A stretch of 64,000 nt of DNA, from positions 13,026,435-13,090,434 of the forward strand of contig CM068546.1 of assembly GCA_035048495.1 (NCBI GenBank), written 5' to 3'. The stretch comes from Euptelea pleiosperma (taxonomy: Eukaryota > Streptophyta > Magnoliopsida > Ranunculales > Eupteleaceae). The notes beneath the pieces are model-generated. The model was given only the letters and a program-made list of their open reading frames with translations. It searched no databases and was not told the DNA's origin. Positions 31,791-43,919 of this stretch are shown here, in pieces (position 1 is the stretch's first letter; each line of letters begins with the position of its first letter). Position numbers and translations under genes: made by a program.

Positions 31791-34700
31791 ATGGATAGGG
31801 ATTGGATAAATCTAAATTTTCCGGATAAAAGTTTTGTTTCTGGAGTAGAAGCCTTTCTGAAGTTTGCTCGAGAACACCTTATTGGAATAGAAAAAATTCC
31901 TTGTCCATGTAAAAAGTGTGTAAATCTGAAGCCTCCGATTTCTTATGATGAGGTCAATGAACATCTTCTCAAAAGAGGATTCAACACAGCATATAAGGTG
32001 TGGTACTTGCACGGTGAACATGCATCACTTGAGTGTTCTGAACATGCACCAAGGGTCCAACAGTACCATAATGAAGTAGACTTGCAAGAGGTCATCAACT
32101 CGGTAATTCAAGAATTTGGTGTTAATAACCTAGATGCAGTTATCCAAGATGAGCTAAATATACCACCCGAACATGTAGAAGCTATTGAGGAGGATGCAGC
32201 CACTGAATTTGAAGCAAATTTACAAGAGGCCATGATCGTGTTATACCCCGGATGTGAGGACTTTACCGTGCTCTCTTTCATTGTAAAGTTATTCAACTTA
32301 AAGGTGAACCATGGCTGGAGTGAAAGAAGTTTTACAGAACTCCTTCAGTTACTCCAAAGGGTGTTACCCTTAAGTAATAAGACCCCAGCTAATACCTACC
32401 AAGCCAGGAAGATCATAACAAAATTGTGTCTTGATTATAAGAAGATTGATGCTTGTCCAAATGACTGTATCTTATATTGGAGAGAGCATGAATCGAAGAA
32501 TAGTTGTCCAACTTGTGGTAAATCTAGGTATAAGACAGAAGAGTATCCAGGGAAGAAACAAGTTCGAGTCGCGGCAAAGGTGTTAGGGTATTTTCTACTA
32601 GCACCAAGGCTACAAAGATTGTATAGGGTCTCATAGGTAGCGAAAGAGATGACTTGGCACGTTACTGGGAGATTGTCATCTAGAAAGATGAGACATCCGG
32701 TTGACTCTATCACATGGAAGCATATTGATGCCAAGTATAAGGATTTCTCAGCTGAACCTTGCAACATTCGATTGGGAGTAGGCGCAGATGGGTTTAATCC
32801 ATTTGGGGCAGTTAGCACATTGTATAGTTCTTGGCCTGTTATGTGTGTGGTGTACAACCTTCCACCATGGTTATGTATGAAGCCCAATTTACGATGCTCA
32901 CGCTACTCATTGAAGGCCCGCGACAACCGGATAAGGACATTGATGTCTATTTGCAGCCATTGATTGTGGAATTACAAGACTTATGGCAGAATGGGGTTAT
33001 GACACATGATGCATACAATAATAACAGTTTTATCATGCGTGTTATTTTATTTTGGTGGATCCATGACTTCCCAGCGTATGGAAATGTCTCTGGTTGTAAG
33101 ACAAAGGGTAAATTTTCTTGTCCTTGTTGTGGTCCAAATACTAAATCCTTGAGGCTTCCTCATGGAAAAAAACATGTATACATGGGTCATAGACGGTGGT
33201 TGCCAATTACAGATGAGCTTAGAAAGGACACAAATTCTGGCACCTTCAATAAGAAAGAAGAGCTTCAAGGACAACCAATACGTTTGACAGGGACTGAGGT
33301 TGATAATGTGACCGATAAGCTACAAGTGCAATGGGGGAAGGCTAAAAAGAGGAAACAAAGGGATACAGAAGATGAGAGTGATGGTATATCAGCATGTTTT
33401 ATCAAGCGGTCAAAATTCTTTGATCTTGAGTATTGGAAGCATATCCCTGTGCGTCACAATTTGGATGTTATGCATATTGAGAAAAATGTGTGTGAAATCC
33501 TGATTGCACTGATGTTGAATACGAAAGGTAAAACCAAGGATGATGCTAATGCACGTAGGGACTTGAAACATCTAAGAATTAAAAAGCGGTTGTGGCTGAG
33601 AAAACAGAATGGCAAGGAAATTCGAAAGTCTAGTCGTTTTTGGCTTCGAAAAGAAGAAAAAATATTGTTCCTTCAGACTTTGCGGGATTTGTGTGTCCCC
33701 TTCGGTTTTAGTAGCAATTGGAAGAATATAGTTAAAGAGGATACCATGGAATTGAAGGGCATGAAGTCCCACGATTATCACATCTTGATGCAACATCTGC
33801 TTCCCATATTGATCCAGCATGCATATAGGGATAGGAAAGAAATTCGTCATATAATTATGAGCTTTTGTATATTCTTCAGTGCACTATGCTCAAGAATAAT
33901 AGATCTTGATTCGTTGAACATTTTGGAGAGGCGTATGGCAAGAACGTTATGTGAACTTGAGAAGATTTGCCCTCCCTCAGTATTTGTTGTGATGATGCAC
34001 TTGCCAATCCACTTAGCTTACGAGGCTCGCGTATGTGGTCCTGTTTTCTATCGATGGATGTATCCATTTGAAAGGTATGATATATGTAAGAATATATATT
34101 TTATTTGCAATATCATGTTATATTTCTAATAAGTTTCATCATTTTAAAGGCTTATGAAGACGTTTAAGGGGTATGTTAGCAATAAAGCGAGACCTGAAGG
34201 TTGTATAGCAGAAAGATACAAACAGGAGGAGACACTTATGTACTGCACAGAATACAAAGGGAAAGGTAAAACAAACATTTTACAAATACTAGAGAAGACG
34301 TTTGAAGGATCAACTCTATTTCCACCGAAGTTGCTTGATAACGTTGATGAGAACTTTGGAAGTAATGAAGGTGCACCAGTTGGTTCAGCTCAAAGTTGTG
34401 TCATAGAAGGTATTGAATATGAACAGGCTCGCAATTGGATACTAAAGAGTCATCCTAGTTATGATATGTGGCAAAGGTACATATATAGTTAATGTACATG
34501 TACACTTTATACATATTACATGATTCTGATTTTATAATATTATAATTATGCTTTTCATGTGTAGGAAGTATTCTGAATTCATACAACATCGTAAGATAGC
34601 TGCAGGGAAGAGGTATGGGTATTACAAGGTACCTTTTGATGATGAGTTCATACCTTGGTTGAAGAATCAGGAAGAGTTTAACAAGTCAACTGATGTACTT

Positions 34701-35317
34701 TTTAAGGATATCATTAGAGGACCAACATCTTTTGTTACGCAATACAATAAGTATTGTGTTAACGGATTCCTCTTTGTCACCAAGGATTATGAAGAAAATA
34801 AAAAGAATCAGAATAGTGGAGTTAGCACAAATTCTGTAACAACCTTTTGATATAGTGCTAAGGACAAATCTCCGGTGGATGAATCTACAATATACTTCGG
34901 AGTCCTTAGGAAAATAATCCAACTTGATTACCGGGAAGGGTACAAGCCTGTTTTGTTTAAGTGTGATTGGGTTAAGGTGACACATCACGGTTTAGAGTGG
35001 ATGAGGAAGCCGGGCTGACATTGGTGAACCTGTCTAATTTAATCAGTTCAGACTAAGGGGGTGATGAGCCATTCATTCTTGCAGAGCATGCTGTGCAAGT
35101 TTTCTATTCAAAGGATCCAAAAGATCCTGAATGGCACGTAGTCTTGGAGGTTCCAAAAAAGGTTTACGTCAAAGATGAAATGCGACTTCTGTCAGAAGAA
35201 CAAGATGTAACAAATACAGAACCCTTTCTTGGCTGTAGTGAACCTATTATTGATGATGAGTTGATATTTAATGACCCTGATGACATTGGTGTGGTAGTTG
35301 AAAAAACTAAAAAATGA
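31791..35317 (+). pseudogene. CACTA transposase, TNPD/TNP2 type, decayed
   Basis: Exon 1 starts at MDRDWINLNFPD with the transposase-associated domain (cysteines in CPCKKCVN), then the zinc-containing DACPNDCILYWRE/CPTCGKSRY segment and the Transposase_21 catalytic region (RLGVGADGFNPFG; FSCPCCGPN; HNLDVMHIEKNVCE). Introns 34075-34149 and 34477-34564 have GT-AG ends and lead into DUF4218 (YPFERL..KTFKGYVSNKARPEG) and DUF4216 (YNKYCVNGFLFVTKD). Damage: an in-frame TAG near 32634, a frameshift near 32880, a TGA near 34848 and a frameshift near 34990. The last part (35093-35317) is still open. It cannot make a full-length transposase without suppression. Confidence 0.92.
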
Positions 35318-35492
35318 AAGCGTCCAACGAAACATTAAAGAGGTAATGGTGCTTTTAGACATGTGTTGATATATATAATATAAGGATCTATAGTTTCTTA
35401 ACCTATCTCATAAATGCATAAATACAATATTTTTTATCATTTTGTTGGATTACCTTAATGATTGCACTTGTGATTCTTACAGAAATAGACTC

Positions 35493-37220
35493 ATGGATCC
35501 TCCTATCGACACGAATGTGCTGGGCGATACACCTATAGCTGATAGCATAGGTAATAACTTAATTCTATATCTTAGTCATGTAAAATATTAAGTTTCTTGC
35601 TTCTATAGTCAATATTATGCACATAACTTCTTTTCCTTTCATGTACTGGTGTACCATCTTCTTGTTCCTCTAGGAAGAGAGGTCCTACGAAGGGTAAAGA
35701 TTTAGCACCCAATGAAAAGAAGAAAGCCCTAATGACAAATGAATTTGGGCAACCGAATGAGGGGAGTGAAGATCTTATAACATTGATGACATCAATCGGT
35801 CTCCTCACTCGTGCACACATCCCCATCATCTATGATGACTTTCGGAAAGTACCACTTGACAAGATTGAGAAAGTCATCTTCACATTGGCAGGGACTTAGG
35901 ATTTTAGTGGGTTCAGTCCTACATTCTTGAGAGACCGTATAGGCCATGCTTGGAGGGATTTTAAGAGTGACTTGCACAGCAAATATATTAAAGATAAAGA
36001 TCCTGCAATTGTAAGGCAAAGTCCAGCCCCAGTTCACGTGCCACTTGATGATTGGCAAAAATTTATTGATTATTGTCTTTCTGATGAATATAAGGTTTGT
36101 CTAAAACTATAAACTTTAAGCTTTAAATATTTCTCATCATAAACACATTTCTGATATATTATGTTAATTTAGGTTAAAAGTGCAAGGAACAAACAAAATC
36201 GGGCCTTGCAAACAACACCCGCAACACTTGGTAGACGAAGCATGGCTGTTACTTGTCATCGGATGGCTGTTGATATGAATCTTCCGTCTGATTCTGAAGT
36301 GAGCAGAACTGACGTCTATATTAGAGCGCATACGAAGAAGGACAAAACTGTGCAATGCCCAGAAATCATTGTTAGTGCACTCCTACCTCTTATCATTATC
36401 CCTCAGTAATTACACCAATAATGAAAAATATTAGTATAACTCTAAACTACTAACCTTTTGTGCAGGAAAAAATAAAGACTATTCAACGTTTGAAACCTCA
36501 TTCTCGAAAGACGAGTATAAATGATGCCCTTACACAGGTATTAACTTAATTACCATATATATAATGTACCTTGCATTTTCTCATGTTTGAATTACATCTG
36601 TCTATAGTCAATTGGGAAGGACAGTAGAGGGCGGATGCGGGGTCTAGGTGGAGGCATCAACAGAACTGTAATGAAGCAGATAGGCCCTACCTTGAAAAAG
36701 AATGAGGATTTGCATAGAGAAAAAGATGCATTATCTAAGGAGGTGGCAGATTTAAGAGATGATGTTCGACAATTAAAGTAAGCGGTTAAGGTAATGCATA
36801 GCCATCAATATAAGTACTTGAGTAATAGTCAGTAATTGTTAGGACAAGAAACAACATGAAAATAATTTTTTTTGTATGCAGGTAATGTCACAGGGAGGAC
36901 CCAACATTGCTACACCACGATCTAGTCAGGCATCGTCATCGGCAATGCAGCCAAATATTATATATATTGGCAAGCAATGTGTTATGAAGGGCTGGCCTTC
37001 TCGAATAGTTGCTTGTGGTGAGGTGTCGAAAGTTGATCCCTTGCTGACTGTACATGGATCTCCTATGGGCGTAGGAAATTTTAAAATTCTCTTGATTGAA
37101 GTCGTAGAATCTGATGCTTTGTTGTGGAAGCCCGATGGATTTCACAAGACTATTGGGAAAGTTGGTGCGGGTGGATTCGTTGTATGGCCACATACATCTA
37201 TTGAAATATTGCAAGGCTGA
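35493..37220 (+). pseudogene. CACTA second gene, TNPA-like (plant transposase family)
   Basis: Multi-exon gene directly downstream of the transposase in the same orientation. Readable pieces are KRGPTKGKDLAPNEKKK, FLRDRIGHAWRDFKSDLHSK, PLDDWQKFIDYCLSDEYK, a basic segment VKSARNKQNR, a helical stretch KDALSKEVADLRDDVRQLK, and a C-terminal domain (QCVMKGWPSRIVACGEVSK ... FHKTIGKVGAGGFVVWP). Order and content match the second gene of plant CACTA elements, which binds subterminal repeats. Damage: a stop near 35898 (GT*DFSG) and a stop just after the helical segment unless it is spliced. Exon limits are approximate; the first exon phase does not fit cleanly. Confidence 0.7.
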
Positions 37221-37506
37221 AAAAGTAAGTACATGTTAATTTTTATATGTTCTAATCTTTGAGATTTCATTTTTGTAACATATTTTTTATTCCGTTTTAT
37301 GTTCCTTGGACAGGTAGATGATAAATTGTATATACTATGGTGACTCCATCTACAGGATTCTTCAAGACTATAGGCATTTTGGATGTTGACATATTTTTGT
37401 TATAATTTTTTGACAAGTCTCCAGATGTGGGTTGGTTTTCTTCTGTATGTTGTGTAGATATATTAACTCTCACTTCCTTCCTCTCCTCTTTTATTTTTTG
37501 TATACC

Positions 37507-37626
37507 CCAAGGGGGTCAAACTTGATAGCTCATGTCCTAGCAGCAAAGGCCAAATCTTGGCTCACTGCTCTAGAGTGGTCCCTTACTCTCCCAATCTGGC
37601 TCATTCAAGCCATTGATAGGTATTAG
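37507..37626 (+). pseudogene. LINE-type RNase H C-terminal fragment in CACTA 1
   Basis: A frame reading RGSNLIAHVLAAKAKSWL and then SLTLPIWLIQAID resembles the last part of LINE-associated RNase H domains (N..AH.LA..A ... P.WL). It is short and isolated. Confidence is modest. Confidence 0.4.
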
Positions 37627-38024
37627 AGTAATGACCACTCCTGATGTATGTTTCTTTTTGTGGGAATGATATTATTGTCTAATGTTTGCTAACTCCACAT
37701 ACATGTTCATTGTGAACTCTTGGTGAGAAGTATATTTGGAATGTGGGTTTCATGTGATTGCAATATTCCTTGGTAATCTTCTTTGGATTGTGGGGTTGGG
37801 GTTGTAGTTTCCTTTATAGAATTGATATTGACAGGTTTTTGCAAGATAGTTGACTCCATTTGCTCGTGTAGTACTTGTTTGGATCTGTTATCCTGTTGCA
37901 TATCCTATAAGCAAGGTGATATTTTATTTCTTTTTAAACTTCTTCAGTTGTCCTGTTAGTAATTGCATCCCCTCTTTCATTTCTTAAATTGCATTTCTAA
38001 TTTTTATTCTTTTATTCAAAATCT

Positions 38025-38112
38025 CAGGTTGTGCCATACAAAAAAGAGTAAGAAAATGAAGGATCCCAACACACCTAAGCGTCTTCCTACTGCCTTCTTC
38101 CTCTTCTTATAA
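38025..38112 (+). pseudogene. HMG-box (HMGB-type) exon fragment carried by CACTA 1
   Basis: After an AG acceptor (ATCTCAG) a frame reads KKSKKMKDPNTPKRLPTAFF, ending LFL and a stop. Plant HMGB proteins begin their HMG box with (K)KDPNKPKRPPSAFFVF, so this is a recognisable but truncated first part of the box. It sits with other host-like fragments in the right half of the CACTA. Non-functional. Confidence 0.7.
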
Positions 38113-38119
38113 ACCATTG

Positions 38120-40470
38120 GTTAGTATTGATTCCTAGCACTAGATGTTGTATGCGAATGACCAGCAATATAATTGACATGTTGTATGCTTAACCTAAGGC
38201 TATTTGATTTAGCAATAGATAATTGACATGTTGTATCAGTACTCTGCTCAAATTGATCTACATATGTGTTTTGTTTGCATATAATGTGTTTTATCTTCTT
38301 TGTTATTGTCATTGTTTGTGGTTACTTTAATTTTATCATTGTTCATGAATTAATTCTATAAAAGTGATGCTATTAAAAATCAATTTTATTATAGCATTAA
38401 CGTCCTTTGTTCATTCTTATACAAGTTCAAACACCCAAGCGCATTAGCTTAGGGCCTTTTCCGACATAACATTGTAAGCAAGCTGACAAGATCTAAACTT
38501 TTTTTGGCATGCAATCTATATGTGGTTTGACTTCTTGCATGCTCGAGTCAAACTTTGATTGTTGGTGAGACTCCAACCATTGAAGATCTTATGCTAGGCG
38601 AGACTCCTAATCGTCTTTTTCTCTTATTTTTTATGTTTTTCATTGAATTCCAGCACTACCAAATTTTATATCCCATATAACCCTTAAAATCAGTCCATTA
38701 GAAACCATTTTCAATTTTTTTTTATCCAGGTTCTAAAGCTCATTCGAACAAACCAAGACCTGCTGGACAGTGTTTTTTGATATGCAATAGTACAGTTGTT
38801 GAGGGAGCAGAACAAAAGGTTAGTAATACAAAAAAATTAGCTTCCTAGCTTTTTTTCATAACCCAAAACTCAGTTTATGTCAAGACTTGACCAGAACTAG
38901 GTGACTTGAGAAGTCATCCACTAAAAAACTCTGATTACCATCTCATAATGCATTTGATGGGATGATTGCAACTATGGGTAAGTTTCAGTCCACAACATCT
39001 GACAACTACTGCAAGTTTCTCTGGTTCTCCTTCAAATGGGAGCCTGGTAGCAGCTCAAAACAGCTCAAAACACTATTGGGGTTTCGTTTTTTATTCTTCA
39101 AAGTGGTTTATTTAGGTATGAGACAATCATTGCTTTTAGAGGTTTTAGCAAGAAGGGGACTAGAAAGTATTTTGAGCTCTCTTTGAAATGATTCAAAAGG
39201 ACTAGTGAAGGGTTTAATGCTCTTTTAAGATGTTCGGCATAAAAGAAGCCCAATATATATGTCTTTGTAACTATCTTCGCACGTTTGTTATATTGTAAAG
39301 ACAGTGGGTTGTACCAAACAGTGGAGCACCTGATCATTGATATGGGTTGTCTGATTGATGGCCTCCTATTGTAAATATTGCACTTGGCAATTGGATAACT
39401 ATAACAATCTGATCCAGTGGCCTATAAATGACAATCATGCCTTCCCTTTGTCACTTGAAGTGGGAAACGACCAAAATACCAATATATTTTAAAACATATG
39501 TTCTACCATTCTATTCTATCATCCCTAAATGCTAACATAATACTATGTTTTTGAGCTACCAGCTTATATGAATCCTCTTTAAACAGTTATGCAAGCTTCT
39601 AACTACATGATACTTTCCTTTGAAGAAAAGTATGGTTAGATTTTAATATGGCACTAAGCTTCCTAGATTTTAACATCTTAGATGCATATATATGATTTGG
39701 GCTTCGTGGTTATAGTCTGAATCTTAACTCTTGTCATTCAGAATAACGGCTTTAATGGAAAAGAAAATGTAGTGGACAAGACTATTACAGAGGGAAAGGT
39801 GGAGGGTTTTGTTGAGGTATATCATCCATTGCAAGTGTGATTGTTGATGTTGCTGATTTAGTCATTTTATATAATAGTTCTAAATTGTTAATTGATAGTG
39901 TTTACACTTCAATTTCGGTATATTTGCAGGCTATTTGCACAACCTTACAGAAATTAGGAGACTGTAGTATTGAGGATGCAAAAGCTATTTGTGGACTAGA
40001 TATTCTCGTTCAAATAATTAAGTGGAAGGTATTTGCCCATTTTCAACCTATTTCCTTGGACCTCAAATACCAGCCTTAATGTTAAGCTTGCAGTACCTTG
40101 TCATTATTATTACATGCTGGTGGGCTATTCTCTTCTTAGTAACTATTAGAGTTATAACTAGAACTACATTTTCCACTGTTGATCATATTGCTCAAATAGT
40201 AGCATTTGTGCCAAATTTTGATCCTAGTTGCTGCTTCTTTGATACTAGTTAACTGTTGCTTTTATTAGTCATTAGTTAATAAACTTTTTGTTAACTATCC
40301 ATGGAAGATGTTATTGAACATATACTTCTTTGATCTTATGATTGGTGTGATTTGGGCTGCTCCAATACAGGAGATGACCCATCAATTAGACATGCATGCT
40401 CAACACATCTACCATAGATAGTCTAGAGGTGATCACAATGCTCCTCTTTGACAAAGGTGAAATGGGCTTT
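38120..40470. other. CACTA 1 internal region, possible captured exons
   Basis: No recognised gene. Candidate exons: 38731-38780 (VLKLIRTNQDLLDS after an AG) and 39743-39819 (NNGFNGKENVVDKTITEGK, then GT). Another is 39931-40028 (AICTTLQKLGDCSIEDAKAI after TTTGCAG, ending WK before GT). The last two have consistent splice borders and look like parts of one unknown gene. The rest is AT-rich. Confidence 0.4.
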
Positions 40471-40478
40471 CACAACCT

Positions 40479-40630
40479 AAGCTATGTTATTATGAAGAAA
40501 AGATACATGAATTAATTGATCCAATATTGTCTAAGCCATGTTTTCAAGTAGAAATTTTGAGATCCATCCATGTTGCACTGTTGTGTGTGCAGGAATTTGC
40601 CATGGACAGACCTGCTGTGGCTCTCTCTTC
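40479..40630 (+). pseudogene. Receptor-like kinase C-terminal fragment in CACTA 1
   Basis: The frame reads KIHELIDPILSKPCFQVEIL, then RSIHVALLCVQEFAMDRPAV. That is the kinase subdomain XI region of S-domain/lectin-type receptor kinases (ELIDP ... C...I...LLCVQE.A.DRP.). Only this exon is present and no upstream kinase motifs are seen. A captured host gene fragment. Confidence 0.8.
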
Positions 40631-41330
40631 TCTTCCTCTCCATGTTGCTGCTATGGTTTTTGGTGTCTCAACTGCTGCCTGTTATGTTCATTAGCATAAC
40701 AATCAGAATGGACTGATTATGAGTTGTGGCTAAGTTTTCTACAATCTGAATTTGGACTTGGTGATTGAAGCCCAACTGATGTGATTAAAGTGCGATAGGT
40801 ATCGATTCAATAGATTTATGTATGTTGGTCTCTATTTGTCTATGAAAGATGGAGATGTACAGCCATTGTTCTTGTGCTTTGATTCTCTAATGCAAGATAA
40901 TTTAAAAGTGTGATGTACTCCAAATAGCAGTTTCTCCCTTACTCTTCTTTTCATACATAAAGCTAGTGTTGACTAGTAATGGCATCATTGAGAAAGCTAT
41001 TTGGAGTTACCATCAATTTGTTCCAAATTAGGACTGATATTTATGGTAGTACTTGCTGTAAAGCTGATTTTTTCCCTGACTGTAGTTTCTTCTTATTGCT
41101 TTCTATTGTCAGATTGAGATAAAAGAGTTAGATGACTTTGCTTAGGCTGCTTTTCGTGGCTACAAATCCTTAAACCGCATACAAAGTTGAATACTTCAAG
41201 CCACTTATCACACTAATAAGAATATACTAGTGAGCCTTTTGCTTTTTGGTGAAATATGGATCAAAAGAAAATCGTAAAACCTGTGCTTTTATTTTATGCC
41301 AAAAGTGATTTTCATCTATGTACTTGCAGG

Positions 41331-41370
41331 TTTGTGCTCCAACAGGAGCTGGCAAATTTACATCACTGTA
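41331..41370 (+). pseudogene. Possible DExH helicase Walker A fragment in CACTA 1
   Basis: Immediately after TTGCAG the frame reads VCAPTGAGKFTS, similar to the VCAPTGAGKT Walker A motif of Brr2/ASCC3-type helicases. A second ACTTGCAGG copy follows at 41367. Very short, so only suggestive. Confidence 0.35.
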
Positions 41371-41519
41371 CTTGCAGGTTTGGTTACATTACCATATGAA
41401 CGTAGCTCCATTGAGGATGACGAACCTTGTTTTCTCATAAAATTAGCCTAGTTTCTCAATCTATTGATATCACCAAAATCATTTATTATAATTATGCATC
41501 TCTTGTTCCAACCTTTTCT

Positions 41520-41850
41520 AGATATGTTTGTGTGTGGCATGCAATAATTGGGTACTGGGGTGGTGTTTATTGAAATGGAACACTATGAATCTAAGATGGC
41601 ATACCCAGTTTCATCTCTAGGGATTAAGTCCAATGAACCTTGTGAAGCTTTGAATAGCATTGATAATAATGGTCTTGGCCTTGTGAACCCTGACAAAGTT
41701 TTCAATTACTACGATGAACTCCATTCCTATTTTGCATCGGTCAGTATTGATGGGGTCAAAGTAGATGTTCAGAATATCCTTGAGACTCTATGAGCAAGAG
41801 GAAGAGTGAAACTAGTAAGGAAATACCATCAGTCATTTTGTAGTAGTGTT
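41520..41850 (+). pseudogene. Raffinose synthase / alkaline alpha-galactosidase fragment in CACTA 1
   Basis: After a TTTTCTAG acceptor the frame reads [15 protein letters not shown]. After a one-frame shift it continues [20 protein letters not shown]-like [19 protein letters not shown] and [17 protein letters not shown] stop follows, then GRVKLVRKYH. WHA..GYWGG and [11 protein letters not shown] are diagnostic of the glycoside hydrolase 36-type seed imbibition/raffinose synthase family, including the catalytic Asp in KVDVQ. Frameshift and stop show it is a pseudogene fragment. Confidence 0.85.
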
Positions 41851-41859
41851 TGTTTAGTG

Positions 41860-43140
41860 AAGGTATTATGCCCAATATTTGAGTCCTTGAAGTTACATTA
41901 GTAGGGTAGTAGTACGAGTGAAAATTTTTTCTTAGAAACTTCCTTGAGAGTTTTTCTACATTAACTTTCTTGATCTTCAATTGGGGATGAAATCATCAAT
42001 CCTCCCCTAATTGAAGAAACTTGACCATGGCAATTTTGAGGATGGACAGGACCCCTCCTCCTGCACCATGTCAAGTTCTCTCTTCTAAATTTGTTGGTTT
42101 GCTGCTTGGAGAAATGGCCTGGCAAGGGGAGGCTATTGTTTGATAAAGGGTGCAATGGGCCCTCTTTTATTGTGCATTCACAAGGGGTGGAGTACATTGT
42201 AGATTTCACATTCGCCTAGCTCGGATGCGAACTAATTTGTTTAGTGAAGATATTCTGCGTAACATTTATCATTGAAATTACATTAGTAGGGCGATAGTAT
42301 GAGTGAAATTTAGTTTTTAGGGACTCCCTTGTGAGTTTCTCTGCATTAAAATCACCCATGAAAATAACTTCAATCCAATGCTTAGAAATCACTAATCAAG
42401 TTTATTTTTGGTTTGCAGGTCCACTTACTGATTGGTCAAACAGGTCAGCATCCACTAAGAGTGTGCCTCATGGCGCGTACTGTGGGATGTGATCGGCTAT
42501 GCCTACTGTGAGCGAATGTTTTCTCCTAGGGCCAAAAACTATAATATGATTTTGGGCTTGTTGGTGCATTTGGCTATTGGGGTGGTGATTTTGGGCTTGC
42601 AGGTGTTGCCATTGGGAGTGGATGCATGGCAACCTTATTGTATTTATTAATTACATTAAGTCTCATTATTGGATGTGCTCTTGGATTCAAATCATGTTTA
42701 GTAGTGTAATGTTGAACTTTTGTTTTTTATTTTATTGGATTTTCTGTTTATTCTATCAGGTCATGGATAAGAATGACTAGGCGGATTTACCGGCGGCTCT
42801 AAACCGCCGTTGAAAACTGTACGCCGTCGGTTACAACCGACGGCAAATGTGACGGCATAGTTAAAAGGATAACACCGGCGATTTTCCAAACCGCTGATGA
42901 ATAGAAACATCGGCAGTTATGGACCGCTGGCAAAGTATTTACACCGGCGGTTATCAACCACGGGAATTTGGGACGGCATAGGTTATACGCTAACCCTGGC
43001 GGTCAAAATTACTGCCCGGGAAAACTAACATCAACGGTTTATAACCGCCGGTATTATTACTTCCGCGGCGGTTTGTAAACCGCCGGGGTTGACCTCTTGG
43101 GTACGCCGTCGGCAAATTTGCGGCGGTTAAAAACCGCTGG
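41860..43140. other. CACTA 1 right non-coding region with subterminal repeats
   Basis: 42360-42490 is a family C fragment (AATCACTAATCAAGTTTATT, CACTAAGAGTGTGCC). From 42780 to 43170 many GGCGGTTNNNAACCGCCGG and CCGTCGG motifs form the subterminal array that mirrors the left end. No gene. Confidence 0.6.
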
Positions 43141-43529
43141 TGCATATTTTACCGGCGGTTTAGAGCCGGCGGAAAAAGCCTTTTTTTGGTAGTGGCTGAT
43201 TTTTGGACTGGAGGTCCATGAAGGGACTAATCAAACATCCATATGGTCAACATCCACTAAGAGTGTGCCACGTGGCTCGTATTGGGACAAAAGTTTTACT
43301 CCTTTATGGGAAAGGCCTTTTAAAGGGCGTTTGCTAGGGAAAAAGGCCCTTTAAAAGGGTTTTTTCAGCTTTTTCAGTCAATCTTTTCACCTTTTATTTC
43401 TGAAAGGGCGTTTAGTTACTTCTTTTTTAAGATTCTCACAATTTTGTTTTTGTTTTTGTAAATAGATTAAAGTTTTTTTTCTTTTTAGAAATTTTCTATT
43501 ATTATTATTATTATTATTATTACTGTGAA

Positions 43530-43912
43530 ATCTGCGGGAGCTCCAACCCATGTGAAGATAAAACAAATGTGGAACCCCACAAAGTCTGGCACCCATTCAA
43601 TGAAATCAGCCTGCCCCCACACTCACCGACCTGTACCCTAATCAGCTCGACCCCTTGTGGAACCAAATATGGATCCAAAAGGTTATATCTCGGAGTTAAA
43701 GTTTCACCTGGAAATGTATATATGATAGCCTCTTATTTAGAAGAATCATACCTGCAGATTGGAAACCGACAATATTCATTTTGTGATGAAGCTGCTAAAT
43801 TGAACGAGCAATCTTTTGGTCTGTTTGGGTTAGGTTTACATCTCAACCATTTTGACGCAGTTGCAATTCCGAGGCTTTTTTACTGCGACAACTAACTATT
43901 TTGCTACTGTTG
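43530..43912. repeat. Upstream block U of the GRP unit, copy at GRP3
   Basis: CCCACAAAGTCTGGCACCCA, CACTCACCGACCTGTACCC and TAATCAGCTCGACCCCTTG recur almost identically at 48800-48990, downstream of GRP3. It forms the upstream part of the GRP3 unit. A 108-codon open frame (43569-43895) is present here, but the second copy does not keep it, so it is probably not a gene. Confidence 0.65.
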
Positions 43913-43919
43913 TTGAAAT

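Larger units (their letters stand above)
27320..43194 (+). mobile_element. CACTA (En/Spm) element 1, 15.9 kb, carrying host-like gene fragments
   Basis: The ends are CACTACCAAAAAAA (27320-27333) and its exact complement TTTTTTTGGTAGTG (43181-43194), flanked by the 3-bp duplication GCT (27317-27319 and 43195-43197). Subterminal regions are full of GGCGGTTTAAACCGCC-type motifs on both strands, the expected transposase-binding repeats. It encodes a decayed TNPD-like transposase (31791-35317) and a TNPA-like gene (35493-37220) on the plus strand. Remaining space holds a family B MITE with its own 9-bp duplication, hAT and family C fragments, and pieces resembling host exons. Confidence 0.95.
26884..43523. 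mobile_element. Palindromic foldback element split by a CACTA insertion
   Basis: The left half (26884-27319) and right half (43195-43523) are inverted versions of each other. Shared phrases, seen in complement on the right, are GAAAATTTCTAAAA, AACTTTAATCTATTTACAAA, ATAAAAGGTGAAAAGACTGA, CTTTAAAAGGGTGTTTGCCC, AGGAGTAAAACTTTTG and GGCACACTCTTA. Joined, it would be a roughly 765-bp family C-type palindrome. The CACTA entered its centre at ATTAGGCT / GATTTTTGG. Outer ends lie in ATT-rich repeats, so its own target duplication is unresolved. Confidence 0.8.

Noticed and set aside
43569..43895. 108-codon open frame upstream of GRP3
   Set aside because: The duplicated block at 48795 does not maintain the frame, and no protein family is recognised. 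Treated as non-coding block U.
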